From assembly GCA_964459465.1 (NCBI GenBank), contig CAYWLR010000004.1:1-64000 (forward strand): DNA of 64,000 bases, in the 5' to 3' direction. The number at the start of each line of letters is the position of its first letter. Within the stretch, counting starts at the first letter, position 1. A program made the translations under genes and the position numbers. The notes under the pieces are model-generated. The model did no database searches. It had not been told where the DNA came from and saw only the letters and a program-made list of their open reading frames with translations. Positions 44,310-52,810 of the stretch are shown here, piece after piece. The stretch comes from CALAMC01 sp964459465. GTDB lineage: Bacteria > Zixibacteria > MSB-5A5 > GN15 > PGXB01.

Positions 44310-45884
44310 TTAATTCCGAATTTCAGAGTCTTTTGCGCTTTCCGAAGCCACAAATTCATTATAAACATTTTCAAAGGATTGGGCAAGCTCTGTCGCCCGA
44401 TCCATATAGGCCTGTTTATCGGCCCAGCCTGATACCGGATTAAGAATTTCCGACGGAACTTCGGGACATCTTTCAGGCATTTCCAGTCCGAATATATCAT
44501 GCCTGATAGTCGAAATCCGCGTCAGACTGCCATCGAGTATAGCGCGAATTATGGCACGGGTATGGGCGATACTTATTCTCTGCCCGGTGCCGTATGGACC
44601 GTTAATCCAGCCGGTATTGACCAGCCAGCAATCGACCTGATGCTTGCCGATTTTTTCGGCCAGCAGATCGGCATAGACGCCCGGCTCCAAAGCCATAAAA
44701 GGCGCCCCGAAACACGGGCTGAATGCCGCTTTGGGTTCGGTTATACCCTTTTCGGTCCCGGCCACCTTGGCGGTATACCCTATTAAGAAATATTTTCGGG
44801 TTTGTTCCGGGGATAACTTCGCGACGGGTGGCATAACCCCGAAGGCATCGGCGGTCAGCAATATTATATTCCTCGGATGCCCGGCGTATCCTTTCCTGAC
44901 GATGTTCTGGATATGCGTAATCGGGTAAGCCGCCCGCGTATTTTCTGTCAAACTGGCATCATCGAGATCGATTCGACGCGTCTTATTATCAATGGCCACA
45001 TTCTCCAATATCGTTCCGAATTTACGAGTGCATCCATAAATATCCGGTTCGCCCTCTTCCGATAAACGAATTACTTTGGCATAACAACCGCCCTCGAAAT
45101 TGAAGACGCCATGATCACTCCAGCCGTGTTCATCGTCGCCTATTAACCGGCGTTCCGGGTCGGTGGAAAGAGTCGTTTTCCCCGTCCCTGACAGGCCGAA
45201 AAAGATGGCCACGTCGCCGTCATTGCCCATGTTGGCCGAGCAATGCATGGATAGCACGCTTTTTTGCGGCAAAAAATAATTCATGACCGTAAAGATGGCC
45301 TTCTTGATTTCACCAGCATACTGGGTGCCGCCGATTAAAACCATTTTTTTGGCGAAATTTAGAATGACAAATGCTTCCGAATTCGTTCCGTCCAATTCCG
45401 GTACGGCGTGAAAATGAGGCATGTGTAATACCGTGAACTGCGGCTCGAAATCTTCCAGCTCCTTGGCCGTCTGCGCCCGGATGAACATATTGCGGGCGAA
45501 TAAATTATGCCACGCCGTTTCGTTTATTATTCTGACCGGCATGCGATATTTTTCGTCCGCCCCGGCGTAGCAATCCTGCACGTACAATTGATTCCCCTGC
45601 AAATAGGCCAGCGCCCGAAAATACAGGTGATCAAACTGCTGTGGCGTAAAAGGCCGATTTTCCTTGCCCCACCATATCTTGTCCTGTGACGAAGGCTCCT
45701 TTACGATAAATTTATCTTTTGGCGAACGACCCGTATGATGACCGGTGCGTACCACCAACGGTCCCATGTGTCCGACAAATCCCTCGCGGTTTCTAATGAT
45801 CTCTTCATAAAGGGCGGGCGTCGGTAAATTCCAGTATACTTGGCCGGTGTTGGTCATGCCATAGATTGAGAGAGTCTTCTGCAT
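44310..45884 (-). CDS. pckA: Phosphoenolpyruvate carboxykinase (ATP)
   Basis: 524 residues from the ATG at 45884, which follows a GGGGGA ribosome-binding site; an in-frame start at 45923 would add 13 residues of no family resemblance. The sequence carries the family P-loop FGLSGTGKTTLS, the metal/substrate region MHCSANMG and LIGDDEHGW, and RRYPV-site-like and GYTAKVAGTEKGI motifs. Length is close to the roughly 540 residues of characterised enzymes. It converts oxaloacetate and ATP to PEP, CO2 and ADP, the first committed step of gluconeogenesis, or runs in reverse in fermenters. It is transcribed ahead of phosphofructokinase and divergently from glucan phosphorylase. Confidence 0.93.
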   Translation of the reverse strand: MQKTLSIYGMTNTGQVYWNLPTPALYEEIIRNREGFVGHMGPLVVRTGHHTGRSPKDKFIVKEPSSQDKIWWGKENRPFTPQQFDHLYFRALAYLQGNQLYVQDCYAGADEKYRMPVRIINETAWHNLFARNMFIRAQTAKELEDFEPQFTVLHMPHFHAVPELDGTNSEAFVILNFAKKMVLIGGTQYAGEIKKAIFTVMNYFLPQKSVLSMHCSANMGNDGDVAIFFGLSGTGKTTLSTDPERRLIGDDEHGWSDHGVFNFEGGCYAKVIRLSEEGEPDIYGCTRKFGTILENVAIDNKTRRIDLDDASLTENTRAAYPITHIQNIVRKGYAGHPRNIILLTADAFGVMPPVAKLSPEQTRKYFLIGYTAKVAGTEKGITEPKAAFSPCFGAPFMALEPGVYADLLAEKIGKHQVDCWLVNTGWINGPYGTGQRISIAHTRAIIRAILDGSLTRISTIRHDIFGLEMPERCPEVPSEILNPVSGWADKQAYMDRATELAQSFENVYNEFVASESAKDSEIRN

Positions 45885-45924
45885 TTTTATTCCCCCATGG
45901 ATTTTCAGGATTATTGTTTTCAAT

Positions 45925-45954
45925 ATTATACAAATTATTTTATATCATCGGCAA
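45925..45954 (-). promoter_or_regulatory. pckA: Candidate pckA promoter
   Basis: On the minus strand, TTGCCG (45954-45949), 18 bases, TATAAT (45930-45925), about 40 bases before the start codon at 45884. Confidence 0.45.
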
Positions 45955-45955
45955 A

Positions 45956-45972
45956 ATATATTGTTAATATAT
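45956..45972. promoter_or_regulatory. Dyad in the divergent pckA-glgP promoter region
   Basis: The inverted repeat ATATATT-GTT-AATATAT abuts the pckA -35 on one side. On the other it overlaps TTGTTA (45961-45966), a possible glgP -35 that pairs with TATAAA (45982-45987). Its position suits an operator controlling both directions, though AT-rich dyads also arise by chance. Confidence 0.4.
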
Positions 45973-46062
45973 CTTAAATGATATAAATTCAGAAGGTTAA
46001 CTGACGACATGAGAAATAGGGAAAACCTCGAAATAAAAGGATTTTAACTTGAGTCAGTCATT

Positions 46063-48621
46063 ATGAGAGTCAAACAATTTTTGGTCCTGCCCAATCTTCC
46101 GGAAAGAATTCAGCCATTGCGTGAACTGGCCATGAATCTGTGGTTTTCATGGAATTGGGATATTGTCCGGTTATTTATCCGAATCGACAGCGAAATGTGG
46201 GAAAAATCGTATCAGAATCCCATTGAAATGCTGGCTTATCTTCCCCAGAAAAAACTCGAAGAAGTCGCCTCCGATGAGGCCTTTCTGGCCAGCCTCGACA
46301 GGGTCTATGCCGATTACAAGACATATCTTAGCGCACGGCGCTGGTTCGACGACAATTTCAGTCAATACAAGCAGGCCCGCATCGCCTATTTCTCTTGTGA
46401 ATATGGCATCGATACTGGGTTGCCTATTTATTCGGGCGGCCTGGGTGTCCTTTCTGGCGACCATTTGAAAGCATCAAGCGACATGGGCATTCCGCTGATC
46501 GCGGTAGGGTTATTATATCGTTATGGTTATTTTCGGCAATTTTTGTCATCCGACGGCTGGCAACAGGAACGTTACGAAGAAAACGACTGGTATCATATGC
46601 CCGTGACTCTGGAAAAAGACGCCAACGGTAATCCGATTAAATTCACCGTTGATTTCTCGGGGACGCCGGTTCATGTCCAGGTCTGGAAAGCCATGGTGGG
46701 CATTACTCCGCTTTATTTGCTGGATACCAATATTCCGGAAAACTCAACCAAATATCGGGAAATAACCTCAGTTCTTTATAGCGGCGATAAAGACACCCGC
46801 CTGCGGCAGGAAATCCTGCTCGGCATCGGCGGTGTTAAGGCCTTAAAAGCGTTAGGGATACAGCCCTCGGTTTATCATATGAATGAGGGCCACTCCATGT
46901 TTCTTTTGCTGGAGAGAATTCGCACTTTAATAGACGAACGCGGTTTGAATTACGACGAAGCTGTGCAGGCGATCTGGCCAACCACGGTCTTCACTTCGCA
47001 TACTCCGGTTCCGGCCGGAAATGAAACTTTCGACCCCAAACTGCTGGAACGCTATCTCAAAGAGTATATCGAAAAAATGGGCCTTGACTGGAACCATTTT
47101 TTATCACTCGGCCGGGTATTTCCGTCGGATGATAAAGAACCGTTTTGCATGACCGTGGCGGCTTTGAAATTATCCGCCCACAATAACGGCGTTTCGAAAC
47201 TTCATGGCCAGGTAACCCGCAAAATGTGGCACAACATCTGGCCCAATCTGCCGGTTGAAGAGGTCCCCGTGCATTCTATCACCAACGGAGTGCACATTCG
47301 TTCGTGGTTAAGTCATGATCTGGTCGACCTGTTTGACACATATTTCGGCCCCAAATTTACCAAACAGCCCTCTCGTTTCGGCGACTGGGACGCCATTCGA
47401 AAGATTCCCGATGCAGAACTCTGGCGGGTTCACCAGAGACGTCGCGAAAGATTAGTCTTTTTTGCCCGGAAGCGCCTTAAATTGCAGCTTAGTCACCGCG
47501 GCGCCAGCGCCCTCGACCTCAAACAGGCCGATGAGGTTCTCGATCCGCAAATCTTCACCGTCGGCTTTGCCCGCCGCTTTTCCACATATAAAAGGGCCGG
47601 GCTTCTGTTCAAGGATATCGAGCGACTCAAAAAAATCATCTGGAACGCGGAAAAACCGATACAGATAATCCTCGCCGGCAAAGCTCACCCGTTGGATAAT
47701 CCCGGCAAAGAAATAATCAAGGAAATCTTGAGTATCGCCTCGGGTGAAGACTTCCGCCGACGAGTAGTCTTTCTTGAGGATTATGACATCAATGTTGCCC
47801 GCTATCTAGTGCAGGGAGTGGATGTCTGGCTTAATAACCCCCGACGGCCACAGGAAGCGTCCGGGACCAGCGGCATGAAGGCCGCCTTAAACGGAGCCAT
47901 CAACGTCTCCATTCTCGACGGCTGGTGGTGTGAAGGTTACACTCCGGAAACCGGATTCAAAATCGGCAATGGCGAAGAGTACGACAATCGCGAAATTCAG
48001 GATAAACTCGATGGCCAGTCTTTGTATGATACCCTCGAACGTGAGGTCATCCCGATGTTTTATAGAAGGAACAGCGCCGGACTGCCCGTGGAATGGGTTA
48101 CCATGATGAAAAATACCATGCTCATGGCCTGCCGCGACTTCAGCGCCTTTCGCATGGTAAAAGATTATACCGAAAAATTCTATATCCCTGCCATCAATGC
48201 TTATAATAAATTCTGCACCGAAGACTTTGCCGCCGCCAAAACCCTTGCATCTTGGCAAAAAGAACTCTCCCGCCGCTGGGACAATATCGATTTCGAGGAA
48301 GTGGAAACCCCCGCTCTGGAGGCATCACCACGGGTCGGCGACATCATTCCCGTCAAGTTGAAAGTCAGGTTGGGTGAAATCGAACCCGAGGATGTCGACG
48401 TTGAAGTCATCGCCGGGAATCTCAATTCTCTCGAGCAAATGAACAACTACGATCCCGTCAAGGCCATTCTTGAGGACGGGACCGGGGCCGGAGGGGTCTT
48501 TGTTTATAAAACCGAAGTCATGTGTCGAGAATCGGGACGGTTCGGGATTGCCGCGCGTGTTTTGCCCCGAAATGAGAATTTGATTCACAACCGAATCCCC
48601 AGGCTGGTTAAATGGTGGTGA
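46063..48621 (+). CDS. glgP: Alpha-glucan phosphorylase (glycogen/maltodextrin phosphorylase, Thermotoga-type)
   Basis: 852 residues. The N-terminal DUF3417 region (about 1-110, LPERIQPLRELAMNLWFSWN) marks the subfamily that includes the Thermotoga-type alpha-glucan phosphorylases. The GT35 body follows, with YFSCEYGIDTGLPIYSGGLG, YHMNEGHS, FTSHTPVPAGNETF and HSITNGVHIRSW. The PLP lysine is Lys606 in ASGTSGMKAALNG. It releases glucose 1-phosphate from alpha-1,4-glucans using phosphate. It lies divergent from pckA-pfk, so glucan breakdown and gluconeogenesis/glycolysis genes share a control region. A terminator follows. Confidence 0.92.
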   Translation: MRVKQFLVLPNLPERIQPLRELAMNLWFSWNWDIVRLFIRIDSEMWEKSYQNPIEMLAYLPQKKLEEVASDEAFLASLDRVYADYKTYLSARRWFDDNFSQYKQARIAYFSCEYGIDTGLPIYSGGLGVLSGDHLKASSDMGIPLIAVGLLYRYGYFRQFLSSDGWQQERYEENDWYHMPVTLEKDANGNPIKFTVDFSGTPVHVQVWKAMVGITPLYLLDTNIPENSTKYREITSVLYSGDKDTRLRQEILLGIGGVKALKALGIQPSVYHMNEGHSMFLLLERIRTLIDERGLNYDEAVQAIWPTTVFTSHTPVPAGNETFDPKLLERYLKEYIEKMGLDWNHFLSLGRVFPSDDKEPFCMTVAALKLSAHNNGVSKLHGQVTRKMWHNIWPNLPVEEVPVHSITNGVHIRSWLSHDLVDLFDTYFGPKFTKQPSRFGDWDAIRKIPDAELWRVHQRRRERLVFFARKRLKLQLSHRGASALDLKQADEVLDPQIFTVGFARRFSTYKRAGLLFKDIERLKKIIWNAEKPIQIILAGKAHPLDNPGKEIIKEILSIASGEDFRRRVVFLEDYDINVARYLVQGVDVWLNNPRRPQEASGTSGMKAALNGAINVSILDGWWCEGYTPETGFKIGNGEEYDNREIQDKLDGQSLYDTLEREVIPMFYRRNSAGLPVEWVTMMKNTMLMACRDFSAFRMVKDYTEKFYIPAINAYNKFCTEDFAAAKTLASWQKELSRRWDNIDFEEVETPALEASPRVGDIIPVKLKVRLGEIEPEDVDVEVIAGNLNSLEQMNNYDPVKAILEDGTGAGGVFVYKTEVMCRESGRFGIAARVLPRNENLIHNRIPRLVKWW

Positions 48622-48644
48622 TTGCCAGCAAGATGATCTTTCCC

Positions 48645-48676
48645 AAGCCCTGATTCTTTGTCGGGGCTTTTCTTTT
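48645..48676 (+). terminator. Intrinsic terminator after glgP
   Basis: A 9-bp stem AAGCCCTGA (48645-48653) / TCGGGGCTT (48661-48669) with one G-T wobble, followed by TTTCTTTT. Confidence 0.85.
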
Positions 48677-48778
48677 GGAACATTCTCTTATTCTGAACAT
48701 TTTATTTCGAAGCGCGTAATGTGATATTATGTGTTTAACTTATATATGGGTGATCGGGAAAATCTATGAATCTTCATA

Positions 48779-48806
48779 TTGACAATTTCCGGGATTTATT
48801 TATCCT
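48779..48806 (+). promoter_or_regulatory. Promoter for the M16 peptidase pair
   Basis: TTGACA (48779-48784), 16 bases, TATCCT (48801-48806). The first start codon is at 48902. Confidence 0.5.
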
Positions 48807-48901
48807 AACGGCATTATGTCGAAAAACCGATTTCAGGCGACGTTTGGCCATAAGAATGAAATTTACTTGAGCATTATGAATTAATTACCAGGAGGAATTG
48901 A

Positions 48902-50413
48902 ATGGGTAGCAAAATCAAAGGAATCGGAGTCCTTGGCATTTTTCTTTTGTCGCTGACTCCGGGCATTTTTGCTTTCGACTTTTCCACGGTTGAAAGTAAA
49001 ATTGTCGAACACAAACTGACCAACGGATTGACCCTAATCATTTATCCCAAACATGACGCCCCCGTCATATCGTGTTACACTCATGTCAATTACGGAGGAG
49101 CCGAAGACCCCTTGGGTTCAATGGGTATTTCTCATATGTTCGAACACATGGCCTTCAAAGGGAATACCGAAATCGGTACGACCGATTACAGAAAAGAAAA
49201 GAAATGGATGGACGAGGAGGATCGTATTTTCGAGTTGATTCTCGATGAGCGCGCCAAAGGCGCTCTGGCCGATTCGGACAGACTCGCGGCACTCGACGCC
49301 CAGATGAAGGCGGCCACCGACTCGGCGGCCCGATACATCGTGAACAATGAATACAGCCAGCTTTTGGAAATGGAAGGTGTCGTGGGCAAAAACGCCGGAA
49401 CCAGCCGGGATGCCACCGTATACTATATGAGCCTGCCGTCCAATAAACTGGAATTGTGGATGTATCTGGAATCGACCCGTTTCCTTGAGCCGGTCCTGCG
49501 CGAGTTTTTCCAGGAAAAACAGGTGGTTGCCGAAGAAAGACGATATCGCGTGGAATCATCGCCTACCGGTCGGCTGTTTCAGTCCGAATACGTCGGGCTG
49601 GCCTTTAATGCTCATCCCTATGGCAAATGTCTGACCGGTGAAATGACCGAAATCCAAAACTATAGCCGGGCGGCAATGCGCCGGCAAATTGAAAATGAAT
49701 ACGTCCCCGGCAATATGGTGGTCTCCATCGTCGGCGACGTCGATCCCAAAAACGCCATCAAACTGGCCGAAAAATATTTCGGCAGACTTATAGACAGAAA
49801 GCGGTCGCGCCCGCTTATGATCGATGAAGCCGAGCCTTATGGCGTCCGTACGACAACCCTGTATGAAAACGCCCAGCCTCTTTTCGTTATGGGCTATCGC
49901 ATTCCTGCCAATACTCATCCTGATTGGCATGCCCTCGATGCCTTGAGCAGTTATCTCGGATCGGGCCGTACGTCAGTTTTGTATAAAAAACTGGTTAAAG
50001 AAGATAAAACGGCCGTGGAAGTGGGCGCTTTTACTGGCTATCCAGCCAGCAAGTATGCTTCTCTTTTTTCCGTTCTCTGTATTCCATCCAATGAATCATC
50101 CAATTCCGCCAATATGGAAACCATCCTTGCCGAAATAGAAAAAGTCCGCAATGAACTTATCCCCGAAAGTGAATTGGAAAAAATTAAGGCCCAATCGAAG
50201 TCCGATTTTATAAACCTTTTGGGATCCAATAATGGTATGGCCGGTCAGCTCGCCGCCTTCCAGGCTCGTACCGGAAACTGGCGCGACCTGTTCAAGGAAC
50301 TGGATAAAATCAATTCGCTGACTACCGAAGACATTAGACGCGTCGCACAATTATATCTCGATCCATCTCGACGGGTCGTCGGGTCGATTGAAAAACCGGA
50401 AGAATCATTATAA
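48902..50413 (+). CDS. Exported M16 family zinc peptidase, catalytic subunit
   Basis: 503 residues with a signal peptide at 1-24. AGGAGG-type ribosome-binding site just upstream. The inverted zinc motif HxxEH is present as His78-Met-Phe-Glu81-His82 in SHMFEHMAFKG, and a downstream EKQVVAEERRYRVE stretch (about 205-218) supplies the usual third ligand Glu. An insertion of about 60 charged residues (105-165) separates them, longer than in mitochondrial processing peptidases. The C-terminal half is the inactive M16 lobe (MGYRIPANTHPDWHALDALS). It probably degrades peptides in the periplasm or outside, paired with the next protein, as in other two-subunit M16 enzymes. Confidence 0.85.
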   Translation: MGSKIKGIGVLGIFLLSLTPGIFAFDFSTVESKIVEHKLTNGLTLIIYPKHDAPVISCYTHVNYGGAEDPLGSMGISHMFEHMAFKGNTEIGTTDYRKEKKWMDEEDRIFELILDERAKGALADSDRLAALDAQMKAATDSAARYIVNNEYSQLLEMEGVVGKNAGTSRDATVYYMSLPSNKLELWMYLESTRFLEPVLREFFQEKQVVAEERRYRVESSPTGRLFQSEYVGLAFNAHPYGKCLTGEMTEIQNYSRAAMRRQIENEYVPGNMVVSIVGDVDPKNAIKLAEKYFGRLIDRKRSRPLMIDEAEPYGVRTTTLYENAQPLFVMGYRIPANTHPDWHALDALSSYLGSGRTSVLYKKLVKEDKTAVEVGAFTGYPASKYASLFSVLCIPSNESSNSANMETILAEIEKVRNELIPESELEKIKAQSKSDFINLLGSNNGMAGQLAAFQARTGNWRDLFKELDKINSLTTEDIRRVAQLYLDPSRRVVGSIEKPEESL

Positions 50414-50423
50414 GGAGATAATC

Positions 50424-52556
50424 ATGAACAGGCCCAACAAATGCTTTATTTATTTCCTGGTTGTCTCGGTATTGCTCTTGGGCACCACAGGAATGGCCGC
50501 GCGAACGGTCGATAAATTGAAATACCCGCCCCTCAACGAAATCAAAATGCCCGATATCGAAAAGGTTACGCTGGACAATGGCATTCGAGTCTATCTACTC
50601 GAAGACCATGAGCTTCCCCTGGTCCGGGCGTCCGTCCGGATGGCCGCTGGAAGTTACCTCGAACCGGCCGATAAAATCGGACTCGCTTCACTTGTCGGAC
50701 AAGTCATGCGCACCGGCGGAACCGCCCGCATGTCCGGTGATGAAATCGACGAAACCCTCGAATCGCTCGGTGCCTCGGTGGAAACCGGCTTCGATAATAT
50801 CGGCGGCAACGCCGGCATGAACATTCTTTCCGATTACGTCGATACCGGCTTGGAAATCCTGGCCGATGTTCTTCGTACTCCACAATTCGCTGAAGATAAA
50901 ATCGGTATCGCTAAAAGCGCTGAACGAACCAATATCTCGTCCCGCAACGACGAACCCTTTACCATTTGCATCCGCGAATTTAAAAAGGCCATTTATGGTG
51001 ACGATTCTCCTTATGCCCGGCATACCGAATACGCCACCGTTAATTCTATTACACGCGATGATATGCTTGCCTTTCACAAACAATATGTGACCCCTGAAAA
51101 CATTCAGATTGCTCTCTGGGGTGATTTTAACAAGGCCGAAATGTTGCAGAAAATCGATAAATATTTCGGTGATTGGTCCAGAGGCTCCGGACCCGTCCCG
51201 GCTCCGCCGCCAGTGGATTATAAATATGAACCCGGTATTTACAGCATCGTTAAGGATGATATCACCCAGTCGAGTGTTCTGGTCGGACATATCGGGGGCT
51301 TGACCGGTGATCCCGACTATTTCGCCATCACCGTGGCGAATACCATCCTGGGCAGTTCCGAAGGCGGCCGTATCTTTAACGAGGTGCGTTCTCGCCGCGG
51401 TCTGGCCTATTCAACAGCCGGAAATTATTCGACCAATATCGCCTATCCCGGAATCTTCTATGCCTATGCCATAACCAAATTCGGCTCCACCGCCGAAGCC
51501 ATCGAAACCATGCAGGCCGAAATCCGTCGCATGCAAACCGACCCGCCCACTCCACAAGAAATGAAGCGGGCCAAAGACTCATTTCTGAATTCGTTCGTAT
51601 TTCAATTCGATTCCAAAGGCGAAATTATCAACCGCATGATGACGTATGATTACTATAATTTTCCACAGGATTTTCTATTCACCCTCAAGGATAAGATTGA
51701 AAATGTCACACCGGAGGATGTTGTCGATGTCGCCAAACGCCGTTTTCATCCTGATGAACTTAAAATAGTCGTCGTCGGCATGCCCGAAAATTATGATAAA
51801 CCGCTTTCAAGCCTGGGCGAGGTCACCGACATTGACATTACCATTCCCAGCGGGCAGGTGACCGAAGAAATAGCCGAAGACGAAGAATCTTTGGCAAAGG
51901 GCATGGAGCTGATTAACAAAGCGGCTCAAGCCTGTGGCGGAGTCGCCAATTTCGCCAAAATCAACGCCACCTCATCCAAACAGAATGTCACAATCATCAC
52001 GCCCCAGGGAAATATGACAATCGGTGTCAAATCGATATTTGTCCTCCCGGACAGAGAAAAAGAAATCATCTCGACTCCGATGGGCGAAATGATTTCGGTT
52101 ATCGACGGCGAAACCGGCTGGATGGCCCAGGGACCGAATGTGGCCGATATCCCGGCCGGTCAAGTTGCCGACGGCAAACAGGAAAGATTTAGAAATCAAT
52201 TGTTGCTGTTTAGAAACTGCCAAAATCCCGATTTTAAAGCCATATACGTCGGTGAGGACAAAATCGGAAACAAATCCGTCAATATTGTAAATGTCGTCTC
52301 TCTCGACGGCAAAAATTCCTATAAACTGGCCTTGGATGCCAATTCCGGTCTGCCGGTCGGCAAAATGTATTTCGGCGAAACCATGATGGGTCCGGGTAAC
52401 CTGACCGTATTAATGGACGATTACCGCAATGTATCCGGAGTCAAAATCCCCTTTGCCACATCGGTCGAATCCGAGGGCAATAAGGTCATGGATATAGTGG
52501 TGGAATCTTATGAAATTAACCCGACCATTCCCGCAAATACATTCGACAGACCATGA
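50424..52556 (+). CDS. Exported M16 family non-catalytic partner with extra C-terminal domain
   Basis: 710 residues from the ATG at 50424, preceded by AAGGAG; an earlier in-frame ATG at 50388 lies inside the upstream gene. Signal peptide 1-24. Residues about 40-480 form two M16 lobes. The HxxEH motif is missing (LASLVGQVMRTGG at its place), but the partner-lobe RRGLAYSTAGNY Arg/Tyr motif is intact, as expected for the non-catalytic half of a heterodimer. Residues about 500-710 are an additional beta-rich domain (EKEIISTPMGEMISVIDGETG; VMDIVVESYEINPTIPANTF) resembling periplasmic lipoprotein-carrier or peptidase-associated domains. It starts 10 bases after the catalytic subunit. A terminator follows. 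Confidence 0.83.
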   Translation: MNRPNKCFIYFLVVSVLLLGTTGMAARTVDKLKYPPLNEIKMPDIEKVTLDNGIRVYLLEDHELPLVRASVRMAAGSYLEPADKIGLASLVGQVMRTGGTARMSGDEIDETLESLGASVETGFDNIGGNAGMNILSDYVDTGLEILADVLRTPQFAEDKIGIAKSAERTNISSRNDEPFTICIREFKKAIYGDDSPYARHTEYATVNSITRDDMLAFHKQYVTPENIQIALWGDFNKAEMLQKIDKYFGDWSRGSGPVPAPPPVDYKYEPGIYSIVKDDITQSSVLVGHIGGLTGDPDYFAITVANTILGSSEGGRIFNEVRSRRGLAYSTAGNYSTNIAYPGIFYAYAITKFGSTAEAIETMQAEIRRMQTDPPTPQEMKRAKDSFLNSFVFQFDSKGEIINRMMTYDYYNFPQDFLFTLKDKIENVTPEDVVDVAKRRFHPDELKIVVVGMPENYDKPLSSLGEVTDIDITIPSGQVTEEIAEDEESLAKGMELINKAAQACGGVANFAKINATSSKQNVTIITPQGNMTIGVKSIFVLPDREKEIISTPMGEMISVIDGETGWMAQGPNVADIPAGQVADGKQERFRNQLLLFRNCQNPDFKAIYVGEDKIGNKSVNIVNVVSLDGKNSYKLALDANSGLPVGKMYFGETMMGPGNLTVLMDDYRNVSGVKIPFATSVESEGNKVMDIVVESYEINPTIPANTFDRP

Positions 52557-52578
52557 AGTTTCGCTGGATACTTATTTC

Positions 52579-52608
52579 AAGCCGCCTTCAATAGGCGGCT
52601 TTTTTTAT
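52579..52608 (+). terminator. Intrinsic terminator after the M16 pair
   Basis: A perfect stem AAGCCGCC (52579-52586) / GGCGGCTT (52594-52601) with a 7-base loop and a T run. Confidence 0.9.
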
Positions 52609-52702
52609 TATTCATCCTTCGAATTTATTTGATTTTTTAACCGGTGAAACGTAATATATAAAGAAATTGCCTCTTGTTTTTGCCTTTTACCCTCACACAA
52701 AA

Positions 52703-52736
52703 ACTTGCGTTTTTGATGTTTTCGGACTTGCGTTTT
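52703..52736 (+). repeat. Direct repeat ACTTGCGTTTT overlapping a -35 box
   Basis: Identical 11-mers ACTTGCGTTTT at 52703-52713 and 52726-52736, start-to-start spacing 23 bases. The second copy overlaps the candidate -35 (52728-52733) of the tandem secreted-protein array, an arrangement typical of activator sites. Confidence 0.55.
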
Positions 52737-52756
52737 GTACATATATGTGCTAAAAT
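52728..52756 (+). promoter_or_regulatory. Candidate promoter of the tandem secreted-protein array
   Basis: TTGCGT (52728-52733), 17 bases, TAAAAT (52751-52756); the start codon is at 52811. The weak -35 coincides with a repeated element, suggesting activator dependence. Confidence 0.45.
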
Positions 52757-52810
52757 TAGAGGTTGTAAAATTGGGAAAAAAGAGCTTTAAATAAACTTGG
52801 AGGGTGGAGA

